A stretch of 47,402 nucleotides of DNA from contig CAAERJ010000015.1 in NCBI GenBank assembly GCA_900758375.1, forward strand, positions 1 through 47,402, read 5' to 3'. Under the pieces are notes generated by a model, which saw nothing but the letters and a program-made list of their open reading frames with translations, was not told where the DNA came from and did no database searches. This DNA is from an uncultured Collinsella sp. GTDB lineage: Bacteria; Actinomycetota; Coriobacteriia; Coriobacteriales; Coriobacteriaceae. This document shows positions 39,989-47,402 of this stretch, one piece after another (positions within the stretch are counted from its first letter, which is position 1; each line of letters starts with the position of its first letter). The position numbers were made by a program, and so were the translations under genes.

Positions 39989-40447
39989 ATGGCCGAGCTT
40001 GAGTCCCAACCATTGTCCGACGAGGAACGCGCCGAGTTGGAAGAGCTCCGCGCCGAGAAGGCCCGCCGCGAGGCCCAGGAAGAGGCTCGTCGCGAGCGTG
40101 AGGAGCTGGCTGCCCTGCGTGCCGAGCGCGCGAAGGCCCAGGAGGCCGCCGCGAATGTCGCATCCGCGCCCGCACCCGCATCCGCATCCAAGCCCGCCGC
40201 CGCGAAGCCTGCGCCTGCCGCACCCAAACCTCAACCTAAAAAGGTGGCTCATCCCAAGCCCGCCGAGCCCAAGCCGAGCCGTGACGAGATGACCTTTGCC
40301 CAGCGCATGGTCACCTCCAAGGAGCCTACGGGCGAGAATGAGATTCCCGGCATGGCTCCGGCTCAAAAAATCATCATCGTGCTCGCCCTCATCGCGTTTA
40401 TCGTCTTTATGGTCTACACGATCACGGGCAGCATGGGCCTGCACTAA
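39989..40447 (+). CDS. Small charged coiled-coil protein with C-terminal membrane anchor
   Basis: The 152-residue protein has three parts: a Glu/Arg/Ala-rich coiled coil (about 8-58, 'EELRAEKARREAQEEARRER'), a Lys/Pro/Ala linker (60-105), and one C-terminal hydrophobic helix ('IIIVLALIAFIVFMVYTI', about 126-143) with few residues after it. It is thus a tail-anchored membrane protein with its bulk in the cytoplasm. I do not recognise a named family. The ATG follows AGAAAGGG. It lies downstream of tRNA-Ala and 82 bases upstream of pncB, possibly in one transcript with it. Confidence 0.75.
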   Translation: MAELESQPLSDEERAELEELRAEKARREAQEEARREREELAALRAERAKAQEAAANVASAPAPASASKPAAAKPAPAAPKPQPKKVAHPKPAEPKPSRDEMTFAQRMVTSKEPTGENEIPGMAPAQKIIIVLALIAFIVFMVYTITGSMGLH

Positions 40448-40529
40448 CCTGTTCGCGCCGGGCTCCATGCCCGCACGTCCTCCTCGTCTAACCCTCAACT
40501 TCTGCACAACGCATCCGAAAGGTCGCCCC

Positions 40530-42035
40530 ATGGCTTTGACCGACATCTCGCATCCCACCGACATTGCAATGCTCACCGATCTGTACGAGCTCACTATGGC
40601 CCAGGGCCTGTGGGAGAGCGGCAAGGCCAATGAGCAGGGTTGTTTTACCGCGTTTTACCGCGACCATCCCTTTGGTAGCGCCTACGCCGTCATGTGCGGT
40701 ACCGCCGAGCTGCCCGAGCTGGTCGAGAATCTGCGCTTTACGCCCGAGGATATCGACTACCTCGCCTCGCTTCAGGCTCCCGCCGGCGGCGCGATGTTCA
40801 AGCCTGGATTCCTCGACTACCTGCGCGATTTTCGTGCGCATGTAAACATCGACGCCGTCCCCGAGGGCGAGCTCGTCTTTCCGCGCGAGCCCATGGTGCG
40901 CGTCACCGGCCCCGCGCTGGAGTGCCAGCTGCTCGAGACGGCGCTGCTCAACATCGTCGGCTTCCAGACGCTTGTCGCCACCAAGACGGCGCGCGTGGTG
41001 CTGGCGGCGGACGGCCGTCCCGTGGCCGAGTTTGGCCTGCGCCGTGCCCAGGGTCCCGATGGCGGCCTGGCCGTCGCGCGCGCGAGCTACGTTGCCGGCT
41101 GTTCCTCTACGTCTAATGTGCTCGCCGGTCGCCGCTACGGTATTCCCGTCTTTGGCACGCATGCGCACAGCTGGGTGATGAGCTTCGATTCCGAGCTCGA
41201 GGCTTTCCGTGCCTTTGCCAAGTCGAGCCCCAAGAACTGTACGCTGCTCATCGACACCTACGATGTGCGCGAGGGCTGCGAGCATGCCATTACGGTTGCC
41301 AAGGAGATGGAGGCGGTGGGCGAGCGCCTGTCGGCCATTCGCATCGACTCGGGTGACCTCGCCAAGCTCTCCAAGTATGTCCGCGGCCGTTTTGATGCCG
41401 AGGGCCTGCCCTATGTGGGGGTCTCGGTTTCCAACGATCTGGACGAGTACACGATTCAGTCGCTGCTCGACCAGGGCGCGCCCATCGATAGCTTTGGCGT
41501 GGGTACCAAGCTCGCGACCTGCTACGACCAGCCGGCGCTGGGCGGTGTGTATAAGCTTTCTGCCCGCCGTGCGAGCGAGGCGGACCCGTGGACGCCGGTG
41601 GTTAAGCTCTCCGAGCAGCCCTACAAGCGCACGATCCCGGGTGTGCAGCGCGTGCGCCGTTATTACGACGGCTTTGGCGGCCCGATCTGCGACATGATCT
41701 ATGACGAGGACCATCTGGCGGGGGAGGGCGCCGCGCGCGGCAATACCCTCGTGGCCGTGAACGATGCCGCGCTGGTGACCGATGTGTCCGAGCTTGAGTA
41801 TCGCGAGCTGCTGGTGCCGATCGTGCGCGATGGCAGCGCTGCTGCCCCGCGCGAGAGCATTGAGGACGCACGCGAGCGTTGCGCCTGGGCACTGGACCAT
41901 CTTGATCCGGTCTACAAGCGCTTCCTGTACCCGCAGACCTATGTGGTGGGCATGGAACAGGGCCTGGCCCAGGTGCGCGACGAGCTCGTGCGCAAGAACA
42001 TGGCCGCGGCTTCGGCCTTCCCCTGGGCAAAATGA
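40530..42035 (+). CDS. pncB: Nicotinate phosphoribosyltransferase
   Basis: The 501-residue enzyme joins nicotinate and PRPP to give nicotinate mononucleotide in NAD salvage. Visible motifs are 'LTDLYELTMAQGLWESG' at the N-terminus, 'FGLRRAQGPDGGLAVARASY', 'VFGTHAHSWVMSF' with the catalytic His, 'LLIDTYDVREG', 'IRIDSGDLAKLSK' and 'FGVGTKLATCYDQPALGGVY'. These match the bacterial NAPRTase family in order and length. The ATG follows GAAAGG. The stop codon lies inside a family-5 palindrome (AAAATGATCCG), so that element defines the end of the gene. Confidence 0.93.
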   Translation: MALTDISHPTDIAMLTDLYELTMAQGLWESGKANEQGCFTAFYRDHPFGSAYAVMCGTAELPELVENLRFTPEDIDYLASLQAPAGGAMFKPGFLDYLRDFRAHVNIDAVPEGELVFPREPMVRVTGPALECQLLETALLNIVGFQTLVATKTARVVLAADGRPVAEFGLRRAQGPDGGLAVARASYVAGCSSTSNVLAGRRYGIPVFGTHAHSWVMSFDSELEAFRAFAKSSPKNCTLLIDTYDVREGCEHAITVAKEMEAVGERLSAIRIDSGDLAKLSKYVRGRFDAEGLPYVGVSVSNDLDEYTIQSLLDQGAPIDSFGVGTKLATCYDQPALGGVYKLSARRASEADPWTPVVKLSEQPYKRTIPGVQRVRRYYDGFGGPICDMIYDEDHLAGEGAARGNTLVAVNDAALVTDVSELEYRELLVPIVRDGSAAAPRESIEDARERCAWALDHLDPVYKRFLYPQTYVVGMEQGLAQVRDELVRKNMAAASAFPWAK

Positions 42036-42067
42036 TCCGAAGGGGACGGAGGAAAACGGATCATTTT
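42029..42067. repeat. Palindromic repeat family 5, copy 2 (overlaps the pncB stop codon)
   Basis: Arms AAAATGATCCG (42029-42039) and CGGATCATTTT (42057-42067) enclose AAGGGGACGGAGGAAAA. The internal GGGGACGGAGGAAAACGGATCAT matches the left arm of the element at 34906. The TGA of pncB (42033-42035) is part of the left arm. Confidence 0.85.
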
Positions 42068-42103
42068 CTCGCCCGCCTGCTCAACATTCGATTGGTTTGA
42101 CGT

Positions 42104-43231
42104 ATGACGACTTCTTATAAAACGATGGTGGTAAAGATCGGTTCGTCCACGGTGGTGGGCTCCGACGGCAAGGTCAACCGCGCCTTTATCGGCGGGCTTG
42201 CCGATCAGGCCGCAGCCCTGCGCAAACTCGGCTGGCGCCTGGTCGTGGTGAGCTCGGGCGCTATCGCCTGCGGCTATCCCGTGCTGGGCTTCGACCGCAA
42301 GCCGGTCGGTGACCTGCCGAGCTTGCAAGCCTGCGCCTCGGCCGGTCAGTGCATCATCTCGTCGGCCTACGACGAGGAGTTCCATGCGCGTGACCTACTC
42401 ACCTCGCTCGTGCTGCTCACGCGCCACGACACGGCCCGCCGCACGTCCTATCTGCACGCGCGCGACGCCCTACTGCGTCTGGTGGAGCTGGGCGTGGTGC
42501 CGGTCGTCAACGAGAACGATACCGTTACCGTCGACGAGATCAAGTTCGGCGACAACGACACGCTGGCGGCGCTTGTAAGCTGCCTGGTTTCCGCCGACCT
42601 GTGCGTGACGCTCTCGGACATCGATGGTCTCTATACTGCCAATCCGCATGAGGACCCCACGGCCGAGTTTGTTCCTGTCGTGCATAAGATCGATGCCAAG
42701 ATTATTGCCTCGGCGGGCGATTCTTCCACATCGGTGGGCACGGGCGGCATGATTACCAAGATCCGCGCGAGCCGCATCCTGATGACGGCGGGCATTCAGA
42801 GCGTGATTTGCTCGGGCGAGGAGCCCGATGCGCTCGTGCGCCTCGCCCGCGGCGAGAGCGTGGGCACGCTGTTCGATCCGCCGGCGGAGCGTCTGGACAT
42901 CGCACCCCGCAAGCTGTGGATCGCGCTGGGCGACAAGGCACATGGGTCGGTGACGGTTGATGATGGTGCTGCGAAGGCGCTGGTTAGCCGTGGCTCTTCC
43001 TTGCTTGCGGTGGGTATTCGCGAGGTCGATGGCCAGTTTGCCGAGGGCGATGTGCTCGATGTGTGCGATCCGAGAGGTATGGTCGTCGCCCGCGGTATCG
43101 CCGAGGCCGATTCGGACGTGCTGGAGCTTGCTGCCGGCCGCCGCCAGGACCAGATCGCCAGCAACCGCCTGCTCGCTAACCTGGCCGAGAAGCCGGCGAT
43201 ACACAGGGATAACCTAATCGTCTTCGCCTAA
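42104..43231 (+). CDS. proB: Glutamate 5-kinase
   Basis: The 375-residue enzyme phosphorylates glutamate in the first step of proline synthesis. It shows the amino-acid kinase fold: 'MVVKIGSSTVVGSDGK', 'VVVSSGAIACGYPVLGF', 'VVPVVNENDTVTVDEIKFGDNDTLAALVS' and 'GTGGMITKIRASRILMTAGI'. A C-terminal PUA domain follows from about residue 270 ('GSVTVDDGAAKALVSRGSSL', 'GMVVARGIAEADSD'), as usual for ProB. proA follows 1.8 kb downstream on the same strand, with an opposite-strand peptidase gene between them. Feedback inhibition by proline is known for the family. Confidence 0.95.
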   Translation: MTTSYKTMVVKIGSSTVVGSDGKVNRAFIGGLADQAAALRKLGWRLVVVSSGAIACGYPVLGFDRKPVGDLPSLQACASAGQCIISSAYDEEFHARDLLTSLVLLTRHDTARRTSYLHARDALLRLVELGVVPVVNENDTVTVDEIKFGDNDTLAALVSCLVSADLCVTLSDIDGLYTANPHEDPTAEFVPVVHKIDAKIIASAGDSSTSVGTGGMITKIRASRILMTAGIQSVICSGEEPDALVRLARGESVGTLFDPPAERLDIAPRKLWIALGDKAHGSVTVDDGAAKALVSRGSSLLAVGIREVDGQFAEGDVLDVCDPRGMVVARGIAEADSDVLELAAGRRQDQIASNRLLANLAEKPAIHRDNLIVFA

Positions 43232-43350
43232 CGGGTCGACGCTGCGCGCCGCTCGCTTCTTTTGTTCGACCCACGATTTAAAGCCACTCGCTTAGGGGCG
43301 TTTTCGCTTTCCGCCTTCTACCTGCGGTGGCCGTAACGCCGGCATATCGT

Positions 43351-43419
43351 AAGTTGCGGTGAAATAGGGATGGTTTGGCGGCTTTAAATCCTTTAACAGT
43401 CCCCATTTCACCGCAACTT
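43351..43419. repeat. Palindromic repeat family 3, copy 2
   Basis: Arms AAGTTGCGGTGAAATAGGGA (43351-43370) and its near-complement (43400-43419, one G-U-compatible change) match the element at 23935-24007. The loop sequence differs between copies. Confidence 0.85.
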
Positions 43420-43440
43420 GTTGAGGCGGCGGGGTCCCAC

Positions 43441-43475
43441 TGCCGGCACTTGGGGACGTTCCTATTGTGCCGGCA
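43441..43475. repeat. Palindromic repeat family 4, copy 2
   Basis: TGCCGGCAC (43441-43449) and GTGCCGGCA (43467-43475) flank TTGGGGACGTTCCTATT; a further GGGGACGCTCC follows. It shares GCCGGCACTT and GGGACGT words with the element after lldP. On the minus strand it lies just after the hydrolase stop codon. Confidence 0.65.
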
Positions 43476-43492
43476 GGTGGGGACGCTCCTTG

Positions 43493-44911
43493 CTAGAAGA
43501 TCTGACGCAGGTCTCCGCGGTTGAGGGCTTCGTCGAAGAGGTGCTTGAACACCATGCTGCCATGAAGGCCATCGTGCTCAAACTCGTTGGTCACCCAGGC
43601 ATGCGAGTTGCCCACGCGGCTTAGCGTGTCGAGCTGCAGGCTCGAATCGACGTACATGTCGTCGAAGTACACCGCAGCCTGGAGTGGTACTTCGTTGCAG
43701 GCCAGGCGCTGCGGGTCGTAGATCTTGTCCCAGCTGGTGTCTTCCATCAGCAGATCCATGGCGAGCTTGAAGGGCTTGAGCTCAGGCATCTGCTCAAACA
43801 TCCACGGGAACATGGCCTCGCCGGTAAACATGAGCGGGCGCGCGAGCGTGTCGAACTCGGCGCGGTGCGCCTTCTCTTCTGCCGCGGCCCAGCGGATGGG
43901 CATGGTGTCGCCGTCGGCGTAGATGAACTCCTGCAGCGTCCAGTACAGCGGATTCGTGCGTGTGCTGGTGCGCTCGAAGGCGTGCATCAAAAAGCTGTCG
44001 GATACCGAGGAACCGCAGCTCAACGTACCGTCGCCATCAACAAACGCGTGGTCGATAATCCAGTGCATGCGCTCAAAGCTCGGCTTCATGCCAAAGTCGC
44101 TGCCCATGAGCTGCAGGCGCTCGACCGTCATCGGCGAGCCGTCGGGCAGTGCGGGCTTTTGCTCCTCGAGGGCATCTGCCAGGGCCGCCACGCGTTCGAC
44201 GTCGGCGGGGTAGCGGTCATAATACTGCTGGGTCTTGGCCGCCATGCGCGGGAAGGTGTGCGCGTAGACCTCGCTGGCGCTCGCCGGCACGTGCGGAATG
44301 CCGCCGCAGGTAAAGCTTGCCGTTACGCCCTCGGGGAAAAGAGATAGATAGCTCAACGTCAAAAAGCCGCCGTAGCTCTGCCCGAGTGTGACCCAGGGCT
44401 TGCCGCCAAAGCCCACCAGGCGCAGGTACTCAAAGTCGCGCACGATGGAACTGGCGAGGTGGCGCTTGAGAAAGTCCGCCTGCGAGCGTGCGGCATCGGC
44501 TCCTGCTGCCTCGGCGCGATTGCCCAGAGCCGCGATCGTACGCCCGTCTACGCAGCTGCTGCGCCCGGTACCTCGCTGGTCGGGCAGCACGACGCGGAAA
44601 TGCTTGACGGCCTCCTCGATCCAGCCATCGCTTGTGGGCGACAGCGGACGCGGGCTCTCGCCGCCGGGGCCGCCCTGCAAAAAGAGGAGGAGCGGCAAGT
44701 CGTCGTTAATGCGGTCGGGCGCGCAAACCACGCGGTAGAAGAGCTTGATGCTTTCGGGTGCACCGGCGATGGGCGCCGGCATTGCGCCGCGGCGCATGGT
44801 ACTGCCGACGGCCAAAAGCATGGGCTCCAGGCCGCGCCAGTCGAGGGGGACGTCGATGCTGTGGTCCTCGACGTAGAGGCCGGGGACGTGGTACGAAGTG
44901 ATGAGCGCCAT
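43493..44911 (-). CDS. Alpha/beta hydrolase, prolyl aminopeptidase-like (S33)
   Basis: The 472-residue protein has the S33 layout: 'LLFLQGGPGGESPRPL' (oxyanion-hole HGGPG-like motif), 'VVLPDQRGTGRSS' (DQRG-x-G-x-S), nucleophile elbow 'VTLGQSYGGFLTLSYLSLF' (G-Q-S-Y-G-G), and a late His in 'EFEHDGLHGSMVF'. This matches prolyl iminopeptidase-type enzymes that release N-terminal proline. No signal peptide is seen, so it is cytoplasmic. The ATG at 44911 follows a weak GGAAG; the frame extends to 45001. Its place between proB and proA links it to proline supply, though it is on the opposite strand. Confidence 0.82.
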   Translation of the reverse strand: MALITSYHVPGLYVEDHSIDVPLDWRGLEPMLLAVGSTMRRGAMPAPIAGAPESIKLFYRVVCAPDRINDDLPLLLFLQGGPGGESPRPLSPTSDGWIEEAVKHFRVVLPDQRGTGRSSCVDGRTIAALGNRAEAAGADAARSQADFLKRHLASSIVRDFEYLRLVGFGGKPWVTLGQSYGGFLTLSYLSLFPEGVTASFTCGGIPHVPASASEVYAHTFPRMAAKTQQYYDRYPADVERVAALADALEEQKPALPDGSPMTVERLQLMGSDFGMKPSFERMHWIIDHAFVDGDGTLSCGSSVSDSFLMHAFERTSTRTNPLYWTLQEFIYADGDTMPIRWAAAEEKAHRAEFDTLARPLMFTGEAMFPWMFEQMPELKPFKLAMDLLMEDTSWDKIYDPQRLACNEVPLQAAVYFDDMYVDSSLQLDTLSRVGNSHAWVTNEFEHDGLHGSMVFKHLFDEALNRGDLRQIF

Positions 44912-45024
44912 GTGATGCTTCCATTCGTTGCGGTGTTTCGGGTTGACCAATTCTACCGCCGTCTGCGAGGATGCGTGCAAATCGGCTACCATGGTTGGCA
45001 AACATCTAAGAGAAAGGGCCGTTC

Positions 45025-46311
45025 ATGTCGGTCGATATAGCCACCTACGTTCACGATCTTGCCGTTGAGGCCAAGGCCGCTTCGGGCGCGCTTGCCACGG
45101 CGAGCGATGTCCAGCGCCAGGAGGCCGTGCGCGCCATGGCCGCGGCGCTGCGCGACGGCGTCGATTCCATCGTTGCCGCCAATGAGCTCGATATGTCCGC
45201 GGCGCGTGATGCGGGCACCTCGGCGGGGCTTCTCGACCGTCTGCTGCTGACGCCCGAGCGCGTCGAGGGCATGGCCGCCGGCCTGGAGAAGCTCGCTGAG
45301 CTGCCCGATCCTGTCGGCCGCGTACTAGACCACCGCGTGCTTGCAAGCGGTGTGGATCTGACCCGCGTGAGCGTGCCGCTGGGCTTGGTCGCCATGGTGT
45401 ATGAGGCGCGTCCCAACGTGACGGCCGATGCTGCGGGCATCTGCATCCGCACTGGCAACGCCTGCATTCTGCGCGGCGGTTCGCTGGCCTATCACTCGTG
45501 CGCCATGATCACCGAGCTGCTGGCCGATGCGCTCGAGGCCAAGGGCTTCCCGCGCGAGGCCGTGTCGATGATCGAGTCCACCGACCGCGAGGCCACTGGC
45601 GAGCTCATGAAGCTTCGCGGCATCGTCGATGTGCTCATTCCACGTGGCGGCGCGGGCCTGATCCAGCGCTGCGTGCGCGAGTCGCTCGTGCCGGTGATCG
45701 AGACGGGTACGGGCAACTGCCACATCTACGTGCATGAATCCGCCGACTTTGATAAGGCACTCAACATTATCGTTAATGCCAAGACCCAGCGCGTAGGCGT
45801 GTGCAATGCCGCCGAGTCGCTGCTGGTCGACCGTGCTGTGGCCGATGCGTTTTTGCCTGCGGTCGTGGCCGTGCTGCATGACCACGGCGTGTTCATTCAC
45901 GGCGACGAGGCAACCTGCGCCGCATGCGCCGATGCCGGGCTTGCCGAGGGTGATGACTACGTCGCCGCGACTGAGGAGGACTGGGGTCGCGAGTACCTGG
46001 CTCTCGAGATGAGCGTGAAGGTCGTGGCAAACGAGGACGAGGCCATCGCACACATCAACCGCTACGGCACGATGCACTCCGAGGCCATCGTTGCCGAGGA
46101 CACGGATGCTTGCGAGCGCTTCCTGGATGCGGTCGATGCCTCGGCCGTGTACGCCAACGCCAGCACGCGCTTCACCGACGGCGGCGAGTTTGGCCTGGGT
46201 GCCGAGATCGGCATCTCGACCCAAAAGCTCCACGCCCGCGGCCCCTTTGCCGCCGAGGCCCTCACCACCTACAAATACAAGCTCCGCGGCACCGGTCAGG
46301 TTCGCCCCTAA
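45025..46311 (+). CDS. proA: Gamma-glutamyl phosphate reductase
   Basis: The 428-residue enzyme reduces glutamyl-5-phosphate with NADPH in proline synthesis. It shows 'RVSVPLGLVAMVYEARPNVT', 'GNACILRGGSLAYHSC', 'VLIPRGGAGLIQRCVRES', the catalytic Cys in 'KTQRVGVCNAAESLLV', and the C-terminal 'EFGLGAEIGISTQKLHARGP'. Length is normal. The start follows AGAAAGGG. It is divergent from the hydrolase gene across a 113-base gap that must hold both promoters. A family-1 repeat follows 15 bases after the stop codon. Confidence 0.95.
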   Translation: MSVDIATYVHDLAVEAKAASGALATASDVQRQEAVRAMAAALRDGVDSIVAANELDMSAARDAGTSAGLLDRLLLTPERVEGMAAGLEKLAELPDPVGRVLDHRVLASGVDLTRVSVPLGLVAMVYEARPNVTADAAGICIRTGNACILRGGSLAYHSCAMITELLADALEAKGFPREAVSMIESTDREATGELMKLRGIVDVLIPRGGAGLIQRCVRESLVPVIETGTGNCHIYVHESADFDKALNIIVNAKTQRVGVCNAAESLLVDRAVADAFLPAVVAVLHDHGVFIHGDEATCAACADAGLAEGDDYVAATEEDWGREYLALEMSVKVVANEDEAIAHINRYGTMHSEAIVAEDTDACERFLDAVDASAVYANASTRFTDGGEFGLGAEIGISTQKLHARGPFAAEALTTYKYKLRGTGQVRP

Positions 46312-46326
46312 ACCTCTCGCAAACGA

Positions 46327-46367
46327 AAAACCACCACAAAGGGGACAGGCACCTTCGTGGTGGTTTT
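46327..46367. repeat. REP-like palindrome, family 1 (full copy, left flank of the RAYT gene)
   Basis: A 41-base copy with one base change in the right arm (CTTCGTGG). Together with the preceding TCGCAAACG it forms the first of two 32-base direct repeats (46317-46348 and 47298-47329) that bracket the transposase reading frame. Confidence 0.9.
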
Positions 46368-46527
46368 GGCTTGTTGGTCGCTCGTTCGTTGTCTAACGGT
46401 ATCTAAGCATATTTCCGCCATGCAATAGCTAACATTTCGGCAGGTGGACGGTTTAATCGGCGAGTAGATTCTCACCGCTTTGCGTGTGGCTCGGGGTTAT
46501 TTTTGGCATGAGAGCAAGGAGATGCCC

Positions 46528-47286
46528 ATGTCGAGAAAACCGCGGCAGAAATCACAGATTGGCCTGTATCACATTACGATGAGAGGCAACGGCAAGCAAC
46601 TTCTGTTTGAAGATGATAAGGACAGAAGGCGGCTACTGTCGCTTGTCCGGACCTCGATAACGAGATTCAACATTACATTAATTGCTTGGTGCCTGATGGG
46701 CAACCACGTTCATCTTGTCATGAGCGATCCTGGCGACAACGTGAGCGATGCCATGCATCTTGTCATGTCTTGCTACGCAACTTGGTATAACCGTCGCCAC
46801 GGACATGTTGGCCATGTTTTTCAGGATAGGTTTTCAAGCGCCCCTATTTCGAGTGAGGAATACCTTCTCGACGCTATTCGATATGTTCATTTCAATCCGC
46901 AAAAGGCCGGGGTTTGTCCATACGGCGCGTATTGATGGAGCAGCCACCTAGATTATGTTGAACGCGATCCAAAAATCGCAACGGTCGATTTGGCGCTCGT
47001 TCGTCTTGCCTTTCCCCGTGTGCGCGACTATAAGGCCTTTATGGATGCATCGAATGGGACAGTCGTTCGTCCGCCATCGGGTGGACGTATCGATGAAGAT
47101 GAGGCCTTAGATGTAGGGACGGCGCTGGTCCGCTCGCTCGGCTTGAGTGGGCTCTCCGATGTCAAATCCCTCAACAAGACTAAACGCAACGAGGTGCTTG
47201 CCGCAATGCGAGGCGCGGGCCTTTCCATCCGCCAGATCCAGCGCTTGACGGGCGTGGGGGAGTGGTCGATCCGCAAAGCGGGCTAG
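46528..47286 (+). pseudogene. REP-associated tyrosine transposase (RAYT, Y1/HUH family) with internal TGA
   Basis: The frame starts at ATG 46528, six bases after AAGGAG, and runs 252 codons if one TGA at 46933-46935 is read through. Before the stop it has 'GLYHITMRGNG', the HUH motif 'LMGNHVHLVM' (His60, His62) and 'IRYVHFNPQKAG' (Tyr119, probable catalytic Tyr), all typical of RAYT transposases. After the stop the same frame continues with 'WSSHLDYV', the usual sequence after 'YEWSS' in this family, and ends with a helix-turn-helix-like 'AGLSIRQIQRLTGVGEWSIR'. The HUH core and the C-terminal part are both intact, so the break is recent. Such enzymes nick and move REP palindromes. Family-1 repeats lie on both sides. 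Confidence 0.88.
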
Positions 47287-47307
47287 TCTCCCTCCTGTCG
47301 CAAACGA

Positions 47308-47329
47308 AAAACCACCACAAAGGGGACAG
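47308..47329. repeat. REP-like palindrome, family 1 (half copy, right flank of the RAYT gene)
   Basis: The left 22 bases of the family-1 element (AAAACCACCACAAAGGGGAC plus AG) are present; the right arm is replaced by what looks like the end of an insertion sequence. The preceding TCGCAAACGA is identical to that before the copy at 46327. Confidence 0.85.
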
Positions 47330-47402
47330 TGAACTGCCTCCCATTTCTTGGACATCGGGAAATGGGAGGTTTTCCATGAGTATAGACCTCAGGGTGAAGC
47401 AC
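47330..47402 (+). mobile_element. Left end of an IS3-family (IS150-group-like) element, cut by the window edge
   Basis: Family-1 repeat sequence stops abruptly and TGAACTGCCTCCCATTTC begins. Terminal TGNACTG-type sequence plus the hairpin CCTCCCATTTC / GGAAATGGGAGG (47337-47369) just before a start codon is the layout I associate with left ends of IS150-group IS3 elements. The insertion point is inside a REP palindrome. The rest of the element lies outside the window. Confidence 0.6.
47376..47402 (+). CDS. Start of a probable transposase gene (partial)
   Basis: ATG at 47376 follows GGGAGG with good spacing and encodes MSIDLRVKH before the window ends. Position and context suggest the first reading frame of the IS3-like element; nine residues are too few to confirm it. 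Confidence 0.45.

Noticed and set aside
3324..47329. Family-1 palindromes considered as a CRISPR array or as simple terminators only
   Set aside because: Copies are dispersed singly across the window with no spacers, so they are not CRISPR. Terminator activity is possible but does not explain the dispersed copies in both orientations around a RAYT gene.

Overview
The window reads as a chromosomal segment of a high-GC gut actinobacterium of the class Coriobacteriia, most likely Collinsella. This rests on the codon and GC character, the family make-up of the proteins, and palindromic intergenic repeats of a kind I associate with that genus; no 16S or marker-gene comparison was possible. Most of the window is dense with genes on both strands, usually with recognisable Shine-Dalgarno sequences and hairpin terminators.

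Layout. (1) 1-5.4 kb: housekeeping and accessory genes: a heavy-metal permease with a His-rich loop, a YaiI/DUF188 and HdeD-like pair, a nitroreductase, two tandem histidine phosphatases and a short DUF1015 protein. (2) 5.4-7.2 kb: a broken M20 peptidase and a gene whose C-terminus looks like a PD-(D/E)XK nuclease; both sit between DUF1015 and serA-serC (7.5-9.9 kb). (3) 10-23.9 kb: an accessory, defence-like island. It holds a ParE/RelE-Phd toxin-antitoxin pair, a tightly packed operon encoding a 1590-residue multidomain protein, a ParB-like protein, a SNF2-type helicase and a coiled-coil protein, then a HEPN-domain gene. A decayed second copy of the SNF2 helicase C-terminus and a GIY-YIG/Schlafen-type helicase gene overlapping a MazG-like pyrophosphohydrolase gene close the island. 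(4) 24-46.3 kb: metabolic and core genes: K+/H+ antiporter, phosphoesterase, flippase, lactate permease, ATP-dependent PEP carboxykinase, B3/4 protein, MarR regulator, DegV/FakB protein, MGMT-like protein, trpS, a MraY/WecA-type transferase, a PflX-like radical SAM protein, tRNA-Ala(CGC), pncB, proB, a prolyl aminopeptidase-like hydrolase and proA. (5) 46.3-47.4 kb: a REP-associated tyrosine transposase (RAYT) reading frame with one internal TGA, bracketed by copies of the most abundant repeat. The window ends in what looks like the left end of an IS3-family element that cut the last repeat copy.

How it works together. The most interesting unit is the operon at 11.0-20.0 kb. Gene spacing of 12, 0 and 2 bases implies that the giant protein, the ParB-like protein, the helicase and the coiled-coil protein are made together. 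An extended -10 promoter and two adjacent near-identical 15-base elements lie upstream, and a low-GC HEPN gene follows. I cannot match this set to a named antiphage system; it is a candidate undescribed defence or nucleic-acid-processing module. A second theme is repeats: at least six families of palindromic intergenic elements are present. One (consensus 41 bases, five full copies and one half copy) probably depends on the RAYT lineage at the right end. Metabolic links include serA-serC, lactate uptake next to PEP carboxykinase, and proB/proA flanking a putative proline-releasing peptidase.
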